From positions 1,531,967-1,595,966 of the forward strand of contig NZ_SRLA01000002.1 in NCBI RefSeq assembly GCF_004745825.1: a stretch of DNA of 64,000 bases, given 5' to 3'. The DNA comes from Hymenobacter fodinae. Its GTDB lineage: Bacteria; Bacteroidota; Bacteroidia; Cytophagales; Hymenobacteraceae. The notes under the pieces were generated by a model. It made no database searches, was not told the DNA's origin, and saw nothing but the letters and a program-made list of their open reading frames with translations. Shown here piece after piece: positions 50,300 to 59,992 of this stretch. The number at the start of each line of letters is the position of its first letter. Position 1 is the stretch's first letter. Made by a program: the position numbers and the translations under genes.

Positions 50300-52582
50300 A
50301 TGAAACTCTTCAAGTCTGCCGACCTCATTCGCAAAAGCAAATACATCAGCCGCGACCTGAGCTGGCTGCGGTTCAACTACCGCGTGCTGGATCAGGCTAA
50401 GGACGCCGGCCGGTCGTTGTTTGACCGGTTGCGGTTCATGGCTATTACTTCTTCGAACCTCGACGAATTCTTCATGATTCGGGTAGGTTCGCTCTATAAT
50501 TATCTCGACTACGGCAAGGAGCGCGTTGACTACTCGGGTCTGCGGGAACTGCCATTCCGACGCAAGCTGCTGGATTTTGCGCACCGCTTTGTCAACGACC
50601 AGTCGATGACCTATCTGAACGAGTTGAAGCCGCTGTTTGAGAAGAACGGCTTCAATGTGCTCAAGATGGCAGAGCTGACAGAACTGGAGCTGAAGAAGGC
50701 CGATGGCTACTTCAAGAACACCATCTTCCCGCTGCTCACGCCCATGGTGTACGACTCCTACCACGGCTTTCCGCTGATGATGAACTCCATGCTCATCTTT
50801 GGGGTAGTTACGCGCTCGGGTGGGGGCGATGCCGAGGCGGAAAAAGGGCAGGAGCGCCTCACCTTCGTGCAGATCCCGCAGAACCTATCGCGGTTCTTCG
50901 AACTCACGCGTAAGGACAAAGTAATCTTTGTGCCGATTGAAGAGATTGTGCGGGCCAACCTACCCAAACTGTTCCGCAACGTCGAAATCGTGTCGGCCGA
51001 TTTGTTCCGGATTACCCGCAACGGCGACTTTACGCTGGAAGAGTCTGACGATATCGATGTTGACTTCATCAAGGAAATTCAGCTCGGCCTCAAAACTCGC
51101 AAGAAGGGCCGCGTGGTGCGCCTGGAGGTGGAACCCAATGCTTCGGCGGCCCTTACGGGAGTGCTGAAAGAGCGTTGGAATATTGATAACGGCAACGTCT
51201 TTGTCATCAACTCCCTCATTGATCTGAAGGGGCTGCTGCAGATTCTTAAACACCCAAACTTCCGCGGCAAGGGCGCCAAAATGCCCGCGCCGGTGCAGCC
51301 CATAAGCTTGCCCGAGGGAGCCGAGGACAATATGTTTGAGTACCTTAAAACCCACGACGTACTGCTGCATCACCCTTACAACAGTATTGAGCCCGTAGTG
51401 GCTCTGCTGGAGAAGGCCGCTGAGGACCCCCACGTACTGGGTATCAAGCAGACGATTTACCGACTGGCCGACGACTCGCGCGTGACGGCAGCTTTGCTGA
51501 AGGCCGCCGAAAACGGCAAGCACGTGTCGGTGCTGTTTGAGGTGAAGGCGCGGTTTGATGAAGAGCGTAATATTCGGGAAGGCGCCAAGCTGGAAAAGGC
51601 GGGCTGCTTCGTGATTTACGGGGTGAGCAAGTACAAGACGCACACCAAAATGCTCATGATCATCCGGAAGGAAGGAGAGAAGGTGACGCGCTACGTGCAC
51701 ATCGGCTCGGGTAACTACAACGAGCAGACCTCCCGCATCTACACCGACGTGAGTATGCTCACCACCAACGACGTGTACGGCCACGACGTGTCGGAATTCT
51801 TTAACGTAATTACGGGCCACTCCCAGCCCGACGACTACGAATACCTGATTACGGCGCCCAAGGACATGCGCCAGCAGCTGATTTCGCTGATTCGGGAGGA
51901 GGTGCGCAATGCCAAGAAGGGGTTGCCCAGCGGCATTGTGATGAAGATGAACTCCCTGGAAGACCGGGAGATGATGGATGAGTTCTACCGCGCCTCCAAG
52001 GCCGGGGTGCCCATCCGGTTTATTGTGCGCGGCATTTGTTGCTTGCGGCCTGGTAGACCAGGGCTGAGCGAGAACATTGAGGTGCGCAGCATTGTGGGCG
52101 ACTTCTTGGAGCACTCCCGCATGTTCTACTTCCACCAAGCGGGCGACCCGAAAGTGTACGCCGGCTCAGCCGACCTGATGGTGCGCTCCTTCGACCGCCG
52201 CATTGAGGCGCTGTTCCTGATTGTCAACCCCCAGTTGAAGCGGGAGGCCATTAATATCCTCTACTTCAACCTCAAGGACAATCAGAATACCTACCTCATG
52301 CGCGAGGACGGGGCCTACATCCGGCGCCAGCCTACGGAGGATGAGCCCGCCTTCAACGTGCACAAGGAGTTTTACCAGCGCAACTACGGCATGGTGGCCG
52401 AAACGGCCCTCTACGATGAATACCTGTGCCGGGCCGAAGTATCGGCAGTTCGTGGCACGGGTGACGGGCAGGAGTCGGTGCCAGCCGATGACCGCCCTAA
52501 CGCCCCCGACCCCGCCGACTCGGAACCAGAGCACCCCGTACCCGTTGACTTGGGTGGCGAGGAATTGCAGTTAGAGGCCTAG
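50300..52582 (+). CDS. ppk1: Polyphosphate kinase 1
   Basis: Reversible synthesis of polyphosphate from ATP. The N domain starts KYISRDLSWLRFNYRVL, and SSNLDEFFMIRVG is a family hallmark. Both catalytic histidine segments are present: KTHTKMLMI and LEHSRMFYF, with the phosphate-binding YVHIGSGNYNEQTSR. A ~45-residue acidic, Pro-rich C-terminal tail is extra. It converges with the ppx-like gene through a shared terminator, a synthesis/degradation pair. Confidence 0.95.
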   Translation: MKLFKSADLIRKSKYISRDLSWLRFNYRVLDQAKDAGRSLFDRLRFMAITSSNLDEFFMIRVGSLYNYLDYGKERVDYSGLRELPFRRKLLDFAHRFVNDQSMTYLNELKPLFEKNGFNVLKMAELTELELKKADGYFKNTIFPLLTPMVYDSYHGFPLMMNSMLIFGVVTRSGGGDAEAEKGQERLTFVQIPQNLSRFFELTRKDKVIFVPIEEIVRANLPKLFRNVEIVSADLFRITRNGDFTLEESDDIDVDFIKEIQLGLKTRKKGRVVRLEVEPNASAALTGVLKERWNIDNGNVFVINSLIDLKGLLQILKHPNFRGKGAKMPAPVQPISLPEGAEDNMFEYLKTHDVLLHHPYNSIEPVVALLEKAAEDPHVLGIKQTIYRLADDSRVTAALLKAAENGKHVSVLFEVKARFDEERNIREGAKLEKAGCFVIYGVSKYKTHTKMLMIIRKEGEKVTRYVHIGSGNYNEQTSRIYTDVSMLTTNDVYGHDVSEFFNVITGHSQPDDYEYLITAPKDMRQQLISLIREEVRNAKKGLPSGIVMKMNSLEDREMMDEFYRASKAGVPIRFIVRGICCLRPGRPGLSENIEVRSIVGDFLEHSRMFYFHQAGDPKVYAGSADLMVRSFDRRIEALFLIVNPQLKREAINILYFNLKDNQNTYLMREDGAYIRRQPTEDEPAFNVHKEFYQRNYGMVAETALYDEYLCRAEVSAVRGTGDGQESVPADDRPNAPDPADSEPEHPVPVDLGGEELQLEA

Positions 52583-52592
52583 GCCAGTTCGC

Positions 52593-52642
52593 TATAAATA
52601 CAACAACCCTCCCCACAATTGGGGAGGGCTGTTGTATTTATA
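52593..52642. terminator. Strong bidirectional terminator between ppk1 and ppx
   Basis: TATAAATACAACA...TGTTGTATTTATA flanks a CCCTCCCC/GGGGAGGG stem: about 21 pairs with one mismatch around ACAATT. It serves both convergent genes. Confidence 0.88.
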
Positions 52643-52653
52643 GGCCAGTAGGC

Positions 52654-53649
52654 TTATTCGATTTCGGTCGGGCGGGCTTGCACCATGGGGTGGGGAAAAC
52701 CGGGCGTGTGGTCGTCCTGAGGCCGAAACTCTTCAAAGTGCTCCTCAAACAGGGTCTGCAGCATACCGTCCTTTAGGCCGATATCGGGCACAATCATTTG
52801 GCTGATATTGGCCCACTCCATGGCGGAAAGATAGATCTGGCCAGCTGGCACAATCACGTCGGCGCGGTCGGGGTTGAGTAGGGCTACGTTCACGCGCTCA
52901 TCCATGGTCATGCGGGTGAGCTGGTCGAGGATGCTGGCAATGCGGCGGCGCGTTACGGGCTTATCTACTGAGGGCTGAGCCATGCTGTAGAGCTTGTTGA
53001 TGTTGCCACCCGTGCCAATGGCGCGCGAGACGTGGTAGCGGCGGCCGTTTTCCTTTACCCACTCTTCCATGCGCTGCCATGTTTCGTTCTGGGCATCGGT
53101 GCCGGCTAGGCCTGCCTCGGCCTGCTGCATGCGCCGGATTGAGCCCACCTCAAACGACTGCGAAGCCACCTTGCGGCGGTTGTGGTAAATATTGAATTCG
53201 GTGCTGCCTCCGCCTACGTCAATGTGTAGGTAGTGCTTGTTGTCTTCGAGCAGATGCTCGATTACGCGGTTGATATACGCAGCTTCAGCCTGCCCATCAA
53301 TCACCTGCACGGTCATGCCCAACTCCTGCTGAATACGCGCCGCCACTTCTTTGCCGTTGCGAGCGGTACGCATAGCGGAAGTAGCGCATACTAGGTAATG
53401 ATTATGGGCCACGTCGTGCACTTCCATCAGCAGGCGCAAGGCGTGCAGAAACTTGATGAACTTCTGCTGCTTTTTCTCTGAAATCTCGCCAGTGGCAAAT
53501 ACATCTTCGCCGAGCCGAAGGGGGTAGCGCACGTATTCCACGCGCTTGAGGCGGTACCGGTCGCCGTAGTGCAGTACCGCCGAAATCTGGCAGCGCACGG
53601 CATTCGACCCAATATCAATGGCAGCTAACTTCAGAAGCGGATATTCCAT
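52654..53649 (-). CDS. ppx: Ppx/GppA family exopolyphosphatase (331 aa)
   Basis: The actin-like ATPase fold is clear: phosphate 1 loop AAIDIGSNAVRC, then VCATSAMRTARNG and DVGGGSTEFNIYH (phosphate 2). Start MEYPLLKLAAIDIGS (53649) is chosen; a further in-frame ATG is at 53682. At 331 residues it lacks the C-terminal HD-like domain of long Ppx proteins. Degrades polyphosphate or pppGpp; the convergent ppk1 makes the former the more likely substrate. Confidence 0.88.
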   Translation of the reverse strand: MEYPLLKLAAIDIGSNAVRCQISAVLHYGDRYRLKRVEYVRYPLRLGEDVFATGEISEKKQQKFIKFLHALRLLMEVHDVAHNHYLVCATSAMRTARNGKEVAARIQQELGMTVQVIDGQAEAAYINRVIEHLLEDNKHYLHIDVGGGSTEFNIYHNRRKVASQSFEVGSIRRMQQAEAGLAGTDAQNETWQRMEEWVKENGRRYHVSRAIGTGGNINKLYSMAQPSVDKPVTRRRIASILDQLTRMTMDERVNVALLNPDRADVIVPAGQIYLSAMEWANISQMIVPDIGLKDGMLQTLFEEHFEEFRPQDDHTPGFPHPMVQARPTEIE

Positions 53650-53734
53650 CGGCAGAACAGGATGAAGGAGAAGATGGGCCAAATATAGCCGTTAGAAGCG
53701 GGTACGGCAGTTTAGTGGCCTAGGGCTGAAATGA

Positions 53735-53767
53735 ACACGCCTTACCCCGTGGCAGGGCAAGGCGTGT
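53735..53767 (-). terminator. Weak hairpin after the phosphoesterase gene
   Basis: ACACGCCTT and AAGGCGTGT form a 9-bp stem with an inner CCC/GGG pair. No U run follows on the minus strand, so termination is uncertain. Confidence 0.4.
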
Positions 53768-53785
53768 CAACTAAAAAGCAATCCA

Positions 53786-56700
53786 TTAATTATCAATCCG
53801 GAAGCCCAGCCCAAACTGGAGTAGACCATTTTCTGGTGACTTCTGATACGATACCGATAAGGCAAACTGATCAGACACCGGCGCTATATAGAAGCCGGCA
53901 CCGTAGCCCTCGTGCCAGCCCCCCGGCGACGAGCCGTTGAAGTACACCCGACCCCGGTCATAGAACCCAAATACTCCATAGGAGAAGGGCAGGAAGGAAG
54001 TCGTCACGCGGCCCAGTGCCAAGCGTAGCTCGGAATTAAAGTACAGGCTGGCGTCGCCGGTGAAGCGGTTACGGTAGTAGCCGCGTAGCCCTTCCCGTAG
54101 GCCTATGCTGGTGAATTTGTAGAACGGAATCTCCCGGTCGTTGCCGTAGTTTTTGGCGCCGCCGCCCTTGAGCACCAGCGTAACCGGAATACCGAGGCGA
54201 GCCGTGCCATAATACTCCGCGAAGCCCTGCGTCAGGCCAAAGTTGCCCTTGCCGCGGTTGAGTTGCTGGTAGCTGTCGTGCTGTACCCGCAAACGTACGC
54301 CCCGGCGGGCAAACATCTGCCGGTCACGCAAGTCCAGATCCAGCAGGGCATTTAGGCCAATGAGGCGCTGGAACGTAGTATTGGGGGCAATAATTTCGGG
54401 AGTGCCGCCGGCCGTTTCCAACTGGCCTAGGTAGCTATTGCGGCTGTAGTTGGAGGTGTAGTGCTCATAAGTAGGCCCGATCCGGAATACGCTGCGCTGC
54501 AGAAACACCCGTTCGGTGAAGGCACCCAGTGTAAAGCCCTTGTAACGGGCCCGGTAAAAGTTGTCGTCGTACAGGTCCTGGTCTTTGGTGGTGTTATTAC
54601 CCAGGCCGAAGAAGTTATAGTAGGAGAAGAAGTTGCCGTACTCGGCGCGGGCTCCAATATCCCACTTGCCAAAGGCGTAGCGGTAGCGCGAGGCCAACGA
54701 CGTTTGGAAGTTGCCGTTGCTGGAGCCCCGCACATCAAATGAGTAGAGGGTTTTGAAGCCCGGCTTCCGGAAGCCCTGGTGCACAAAATCAACGCCAGCG
54801 CCCACCCCGAATCCATCGTTGCGGTTGTAAATGAGGGTTGCGCGCGGCTTGTAGGTGTCGTACTCAAACTGCTCCCGGTCGTACAGGTTGATGTCGGGGC
54901 GGGCGGAGAAGTGATTGTCAGTTTCGGGGCCAGCTTTGAGGTCGGTGCCGGGCACATCGTACACTTTCGTGAGGGTGCGTAGGCCACCTACCCGCGAGTC
55001 ATCGGCAATTTGGTCTTTACCCTCGCCGCCAATAATGCGCAGGAGCACGCTTTTATTTGCTGAGCCCGTGACGGTGAATATGTCTTTGCCGTCTAGGCCA
55101 TACAGGCTGACTTCATCGGTTTCCTTGGGCGAGAAAGTACGGTCGAAGAGGGGCTGGCCGTTGGGACCATCGCCATCCTTGGCTTTATCGTACATCCGCA
55201 CCCGCATGAGTCCATCGGGGAGGCGGTCTACCTGAAATACTTCGGCCTTATTGGAGCCCACCACATCTACCCGTTTAGCCAGCAGCAGATAGTACTCATC
55301 CAGGGCTTGGGGTAGCTCTTGGATGCGTGCTTTCAACTTGCGGTTCAGATCATTGCCCGAGAGAGGCATCATCTCTGGGGGCAGCTGGGCTGTGGCCTCA
55401 TCAATGGCGGCGGGTGTAATCTGGGTTTGCAGGTAGCGCGCAATTTCCTGCCACTGCTCCCGGCTCAGCGACTGCAGCAAAAACCGATCAAGGTGGCGGG
55501 CGGGCCAGTTCAGGCTCTTCATGTCGTGAAACTCGGCCTGGAAATCCTCAATGCTAGGCACAGCCCATTCGCGGTTAGCCAGGTAAGTCAGCTTGCCGTT
55601 CCAAAGGGTAAAGGATTGGTCCCGGTCGCGCGGAATGGGCTTGTACACGGTCTTTTTGCCGTTTTCATAACCAGCCCACTTCCAGTTGTCTTCGTGCTTG
55701 CCGAAGTCGGCTACGAGCATATCAAACGCTCGCGCCCGACCCAGGGCCACGGCATCAATGCGGTTGTCGTTGTCTTTGTAGAGCTGACGAAAGAAGCTGA
55801 ACGAGCGCCGCACATCATCAGCACCCCCGAAGCCGGGCAGGTTGGGTTTGGGGTCGACGGGGCGGTCTTCCAGGGTACCCAGCAGGCCAGCGTACTCCTC
55901 TCGGTAGGGGCCTAGCTGGTTGTTATCGGGGAGCACAAACAGCCGGGGGCGAGCGTGCAGAATATCCGTTTTATCGAGCATGGAGCTGATAACCAGCGCC
56001 GAGTAGGGGTGTGCCGTGGGTGTGATGTCGCGTAGTACATCGGCGGCAAAGGAATTGCGCAGCTCTGGCGGCAGGATGCGGGTCACGTCCTTGTCAACTG
56101 AGCGAAACACGTATTCCGAGGAGTCGGCTGCAATCAGTTTGAGGGAGGTAGTCTGGCGTCCGCCGCCGCGCCCGAAGGGGCGTAGGCCACCTTTTTCGGT
56201 GTTCAAATCGAGGGTGCGCACCTGCACTGGCTGCGTCCAGGAGGTGCGGTAAAGATTACCGAGCCAAAAGCGCGAGGACCCCGTACCACGGTACTGCGGG
56301 CCCGGCGCCAGGGTTTGCGTAGCCTGAAAGGGAGCATCGGGCTTCACTTCCGCTACGCCCTTGGGTGCCGTCGGACACTCCGGAATAAAGTTGTTGACGG
56401 GAATATTAGGCAGGCGTGGCTCTTGGCAAGCCGACTGAAACAGCGTAGCCGCGTAGGCCTCTTTGGCCGCGGTACCGCCGCCCTCAAAGGTGTAGAACAC
56501 CGTTTTTACCGTGCCATCACCGTAATAGTCGAGGCGGGTAAATCCTTCCTTCGATTCATTGAACTGCGAAGCCCGATTGGCACCCACGTGCTGCCTCTCC
56601 ACAAACGAGCCCGACACCACGTGGTAGTTTTCGTCTTTGCGGGTGAGCTGCAGGCTGAAATCGTGAGCGGCGGCGTATACGGCGCCGGGGTTTTCGCGCA

Positions 56701-57511
56701 GCGTGTTCAGCATTTCCTTCTGAAACTCCTGGTACGCGGGGTTGGCAAGGTCACGCGGGGAGCCTACGTTCTGGCGGTAAGCAGCGTAGATGCTACCGGC
56801 TACCGGGGGCAGCAAGTGTCGGCTCAGGGGCATGTGTCCACCATAAATGCCGTTGCTCAGTACGGGCTGGTGGCCTACGAGTAGCACGTTACGGCCCTTG
56901 GTATCGTCTAACACATCCTGCAACTGCTCCCGGAATTCCTCCTTGGTCATAGTTTTGCAGTCCGTATTGGGTGCCTCGGGGCGGGAATACGGGTGCGTCC
57001 ACCAGGGGGAGTTGATGGCCACAAGTCGTACGTTGGGCGCTACGTCCACCACCTCGGGGCCGGGGCAGCCGCCAGTGGGCACGAAGGCATTTTGACCGGG
57101 CAGCTTGTCCTCAATGTACTTTTCTAAGCGCCGGACGCGCTTGAGCCCATCGGGTCCCGAGTTGTCCCAGTCTTTGTCGCCGGGTACAAAGTACAGCTTG
57201 CCATTGGGTAGGCCCTGTACCAAAGCAATGAGTGCATCGGCGCGGGCAGTCTGGCTGGCTTGCGTAGAGTCTTTCTTACTCCCCAGACCGGCGTTGCCTA
57301 CAATGTCGCCGAGATGCACGACCGTGAAGGTGCCCTGCTGTTGCTCTAGGGTGCGGCGCAGGGCCTGTAAATGGCTGGCTGGCAACTCTGCCGTGGCGGT
57401 ATTGCCAAGCAGAAAAACCGTGTGAGTAGGCGCCGCTGACTGCGAAAATGCCGGAAAAGTGGCTGCCAAACCAAGGCTGGTCAGGAGCACACGAGTATAG
57501 CGTAGTGGCAT
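53786..57511 (-). CDS. Metallophosphoesterase with an outer-membrane barrel-like C-terminus (1241 aa)
   Basis: A signal peptide (residues 1-25, ending AFSQSAAPT) precedes a calcineurin-like phosphoesterase: VHLGDIVGNAG, PGDKDWDNSG, VLLVGHQP and AAAHDFS. A ~500-residue middle part follows. The last ~330 residues are beta-strand-rich with Gly/Tyr/Asn repeats (YDREQFEYDTYKPRATLIYN; RGYYRNRFTGDASLYFNSEL) and end in a phenylalanine-type strand LQFGLGFRIDN, typical of outer-membrane barrels of the D15/surface antigen type. It is probably an outer-membrane enzyme. Substrate unknown. Confidence 0.8.
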   Translation of the reverse strand: MPLRYTRVLLTSLGLAATFPAFSQSAAPTHTVFLLGNTATAELPASHLQALRRTLEQQQGTFTVVHLGDIVGNAGLGSKKDSTQASQTARADALIALVQGLPNGKLYFVPGDKDWDNSGPDGLKRVRRLEKYIEDKLPGQNAFVPTGGCPGPEVVDVAPNVRLVAINSPWWTHPYSRPEAPNTDCKTMTKEEFREQLQDVLDDTKGRNVLLVGHQPVLSNGIYGGHMPLSRHLLPPVAGSIYAAYRQNVGSPRDLANPAYQEFQKEMLNTLRENPGAVYAAAHDFSLQLTRKDENYHVVSGSFVERQHVGANRASQFNESKEGFTRLDYYGDGTVKTVFYTFEGGGTAAKEAYAATLFQSACQEPRLPNIPVNNFIPECPTAPKGVAEVKPDAPFQATQTLAPGPQYRGTGSSRFWLGNLYRTSWTQPVQVRTLDLNTEKGGLRPFGRGGGRQTTSLKLIAADSSEYVFRSVDKDVTRILPPELRNSFAADVLRDITPTAHPYSALVISSMLDKTDILHARPRLFVLPDNNQLGPYREEYAGLLGTLEDRPVDPKPNLPGFGGADDVRRSFSFFRQLYKDNDNRIDAVALGRARAFDMLVADFGKHEDNWKWAGYENGKKTVYKPIPRDRDQSFTLWNGKLTYLANREWAVPSIEDFQAEFHDMKSLNWPARHLDRFLLQSLSREQWQEIARYLQTQITPAAIDEATAQLPPEMMPLSGNDLNRKLKARIQELPQALDEYYLLLAKRVDVVGSNKAEVFQVDRLPDGLMRVRMYDKAKDGDGPNGQPLFDRTFSPKETDEVSLYGLDGKDIFTVTGSANKSVLLRIIGGEGKDQIADDSRVGGLRTLTKVYDVPGTDLKAGPETDNHFSARPDINLYDREQFEYDTYKPRATLIYNRNDGFGVGAGVDFVHQGFRKPGFKTLYSFDVRGSSNGNFQTSLASRYRYAFGKWDIGARAEYGNFFSYYNFFGLGNNTTKDQDLYDDNFYRARYKGFTLGAFTERVFLQRSVFRIGPTYEHYTSNYSRNSYLGQLETAGGTPEIIAPNTTFQRLIGLNALLDLDLRDRQMFARRGVRLRVQHDSYQQLNRGKGNFGLTQGFAEYYGTARLGIPVTLVLKGGGAKNYGNDREIPFYKFTSIGLREGLRGYYRNRFTGDASLYFNSELRLALGRVTTSFLPFSYGVFGFYDRGRVYFNGSSPGGWHEGYGAGFYIAPVSDQFALSVSYQKSPENGLLQFGLGFRIDN

Positions 57512-57617
57512 AGAGTGAATGTGTGGAGGCCTGTTCTACGCAGAATCTGACTCAACGATTTAATTGCATTTTAATTTCTGAGTCAAGAGTAGAACAGGAA
57601 TAAGCTAGAAGGTGCAC

Positions 57618-58163
57618 TTACCGGGTTATGGGCCGCCGAAGCAGGCGTTGCAGCAACAGCACGGCGGCGCAGGGTAATGCTACCCACAGTACCTCACTCC
57701 GCAACACCCGAGCTGCCCACTCACCCACAAAATTCTTCACGCCAATGGGAGAAACGGCAATTGGCCGCATCCCCAGAAAGTAGCGCTCTGTATCAAAAGG
57801 ACTGAAGAACGCTACCCCTAGGCCACCCGTGGTCATGGCATCGAGCATGCCGTGCGAAGCGGTTGCTAGAAACAGCAAAAGCCAAACCCGGCCAACAGGA
57901 ACTCCGGCACTATTGCGGCGTAGTGCTGCTGCTAGGCCTGTAAGGCAGGAGGCCACTACCGCCGCAGCCAACAAGGAATGCGAGAGGCCGCGGTGACCCC
58001 ACAGGCTACCGTAGGCCACGTGGAATTTGAAGCCAATAACATCAGCATCGGGAAGAAAAGCACAGGCCGCCGCCACTAGCCACCAGCGCCAATGGCGCCT
58101 TTCTGGCAATAGCAGCTTACCCAGCGTTGCACCGGCAATAGTGTGTCCGAAAATGGAAGCCAT
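57618..58163 (-). CDS. YdjM/DUF457-like membrane-bound metal-dependent hydrolase (181 aa)
   Basis: Four to five hydrophobic segments carry the family's metal ligands: FGHTIAGA, LPDADVIGFK, HRGLSHSLLAA and SHGMLDAMTTGGLG. It begins MASIFGHTIAG. The family name derives from LexA-regulated YdjM; the reaction is not known. It precedes the sirtuin gene in the minus-strand series, with a 33-bp gap. Confidence 0.85.
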   Translation of the reverse strand: MASIFGHTIAGATLGKLLLPERRHWRWWLVAAACAFLPDADVIGFKFHVAYGSLWGHRGLSHSLLAAAVVASCLTGLAAALRRNSAGVPVGRVWLLLFLATASHGMLDAMTTGGLGVAFFSPFDTERYFLGMRPIAVSPIGVKNFVGEWAARVLRSEVLWVALPCAAVLLLQRLLRRPITR

Positions 58164-58196
58164 GCCGCAATATCAGTATTTGCCGATATATGTTGG

Positions 58197-58889
58197 CTAG
58201 GCGCTGGCAAGCAGTTCTTGAGCTATCCGGGGTACGCCGGTTGAAGCAGGCTCCTGCACAAAGTGTAGGTTGGGCCGTGGCGAAACCGGGGGCTGTTGCG
58301 GATCGATGATGTAGACGGGGCAGGTGGGGCGAGTGTAATGCACCAATCCGGCCGCTGGGTATACCTGCAAGGAGGTGCCCACCACCAAAAATATATCGGC
58401 GGTGGCGGCTTCTTCAATAGCTCGCTCCATGAGGGTTACCTGCTCACCAAACCACACAATGTTGGGCCGCAGCTGATGACCTTTTTCGCAGGTGTCGCCG
58501 AGGTGCAGGAAGTCAGAGGTGAGATGATACACCAACTCCTCGTGCCGGGTGCTGCGCGACTCCATCAGCTTGCCGTGCAAGTGAATGACGTGGCTGCTGC
58601 CTGCTCGCTCGTGCAGGTCGTCCACGTTTTGGGTTACAATTATTACCTCGTAGGCCTGTTCCAGTTCAACCAGCGCCCGGTGGCCCGCATTTGGCTGGGC
58701 CTGCCGGGCAGCCGAGCGGCGTTGGTTGTAAAAATCGAGCACCAGCTCCGGGTTGCGGGCCCAACCCTCGGGCGAGGCTACATCCTCTACCCGATGCCCT
58801 TCCCACAGCCCATCTGACCCGCGGAAGGTAGCTAGGCCACTCTCCGCGCTGATGCCCGCCCCAGTGAGTACTACCAGTTTCTTTTTCAT
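58197..58889 (-). CDS. cobB: NAD-dependent protein deacylase, CobB-type sirtuin (230 aa)
   Basis: Start MKKKLVVLTGAGISAESGLA (58889). The NAD-binding GAGIS motif, TQNVDDLHERAG with catalytic His in IHLHGKL, and VGTSLQVYP are all in place. FYNQRR carries the Tyr-x-x-Arg pair of class III sirtuins, which favours succinyl or malonyl substrates. The zinc-ribbon cysteines are mostly absent (only one in DTCEKGHQ), a variant I have seen in Bacteroidetes members. Confidence 0.9.
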   Translation of the reverse strand: MKKKLVVLTGAGISAESGLATFRGSDGLWEGHRVEDVASPEGWARNPELVLDFYNQRRSAARQAQPNAGHRALVELEQAYEVIIVTQNVDDLHERAGSSHVIHLHGKLMESRSTRHEELVYHLTSDFLHLGDTCEKGHQLRPNIVWFGEQVTLMERAIEEAATADIFLVVGTSLQVYPAAGLVHYTRPTCPVYIIDPQQPPVSPRPNLHFVQEPASTGVPRIAQELLASA

Positions 58890-59009
58890 AGGTATTGCCG
58901 CTGATGAATGCTGTAAAGACGAGGCATTGTTCTTCTGCGTTGCGAACCAATGGCAAACTGAGCTTTTCAGACCTACGCTCCCTACTAGCAAGTGAAGAAG
59001 CTAAGCTAC

Positions 59010-59885
59010 CTATTCGAACCGCTTTAGCTCATCGTTGGCAAACGTCCATTCCGGCGTAAACACATGCTCTTGATTAGCATCAAGTACAAACCAAGCTCCG
59101 GAGTCGGGTCGGGGGCCTGCCTTCAGGACGTGCAGTTGTTGGGCAGGCATATAGCTTTGTGCCAGCAGCGCCACGCGCCGGCCAGTTCCGGGCTGTGTTG
59201 CCACATCCAGCACCAGCACCGCATGGCCCGGCGAGCCACCCCGAATGAGAACGTCGCCGGGCTGCACCTGGTCTAGGGGCACGGCCGTTAGCTCCCGGCT
59301 CAGTGACAGTGTGCCCGCGTACGTGAAAATTTGATCTAAGTAGTGCCGGAAAACCAAGTGCGTAGGCGCCTCCACTGGTTTGGTGGCCGGCAAAACGTCT
59401 TCCCCGACAACCCGAAAGCTGCGGCCCTGATACCAGTCTTGGAACCGGATGTCGTGGCCACTGGTGAGATGGAAGTGTACTTGGTCGGGGTTGAGACTAA
59501 ACAAATACTCCGCCCGTAGACGAATTACTGCGTCGGCACACTGCTGCAAATCCCGTGAGCCAGTGTCAATATTTACCACGGCGGCATGCACATCTTGCCG
59601 GCTTTTTAACTGACCGTTGTGCAGGCGTACAGGAGTGCCTACGGGCAAGAGCGGTAGATTCCGCAGCCACTGCCCAAAGCTACCAGAGGCTACGGTTACC
59701 CGTTGGTAGCCTGCCGGAGCCGGAAAGCGCACTGATAAGCTTTGCTGGGCATCGTATTTACCTCCTGGCAACCATTGGTACTGGCCTAGGGCCCTAGTAG
59801 GATTAACTAGGGGAGGTAGGTTAGGAATAGCTATAAAGGCATTCAAAAATCCAAGCAGCCCTAGCAGCGGCAACAACATATTCAT
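59010..59885 (-). CDS. DUF4846 family protein (291 aa)
   Basis: Characteristic sequences of the family are all present: SFGQWLRNLPL, DLQQCADAVIRLRAEYL, IFTYAGTLSL, PGHAVLVLDVA, AQSYMPAQQLHVLK and TPEWTF. N-terminal 20 hydrophobic residues (MNMLLPLLGLLGFLNAFIAI) look like a signal peptide or anchor. Function is unknown; the PGHAVLVLDV part is reminiscent of NlpC-type folds, which is only a guess. Confidence 0.88.
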   Translation of the reverse strand: MNMLLPLLGLLGFLNAFIAIPNLPPLVNPTRALGQYQWLPGGKYDAQQSLSVRFPAPAGYQRVTVASGSFGQWLRNLPLLPVGTPVRLHNGQLKSRQDVHAAVVNIDTGSRDLQQCADAVIRLRAEYLFSLNPDQVHFHLTSGHDIRFQDWYQGRSFRVVGEDVLPATKPVEAPTHLVFRHYLDQIFTYAGTLSLSRELTAVPLDQVQPGDVLIRGGSPGHAVLVLDVATQPGTGRRVALLAQSYMPAQQLHVLKAGPRPDSGAWFVLDANQEHVFTPEWTFANDELKRFE

Positions 59886-59936
59886 AGCACAGAGTAAGAG
59901 GCTTCGTAACGATAGATTTTTGCTAATATTTTAATG

Positions 59937-59970
59937 CAAAAGCCCCAACCAAATAGGTTGGGGCTTTTGT
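59937..59970 (-). terminator. Terminator hairpin of topA
   Basis: CAAAAGCCCCAACC and GGTTGGGGCTTTTG form a perfect 14-bp stem around AAATA. It lies 23 bp after the topA stop and can also serve the DUF4846 side. Confidence 0.88.
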
Positions 59971-59992
59971 ACTGGTACTTGATAAGCAGTGC

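Noticed and set aside
50960..52138. A 392-codon minus-strand open frame inside ppk1
   Set aside because: It is the antisense shadow of a gene with strong family motifs; composition is His/Val-rich without domains.
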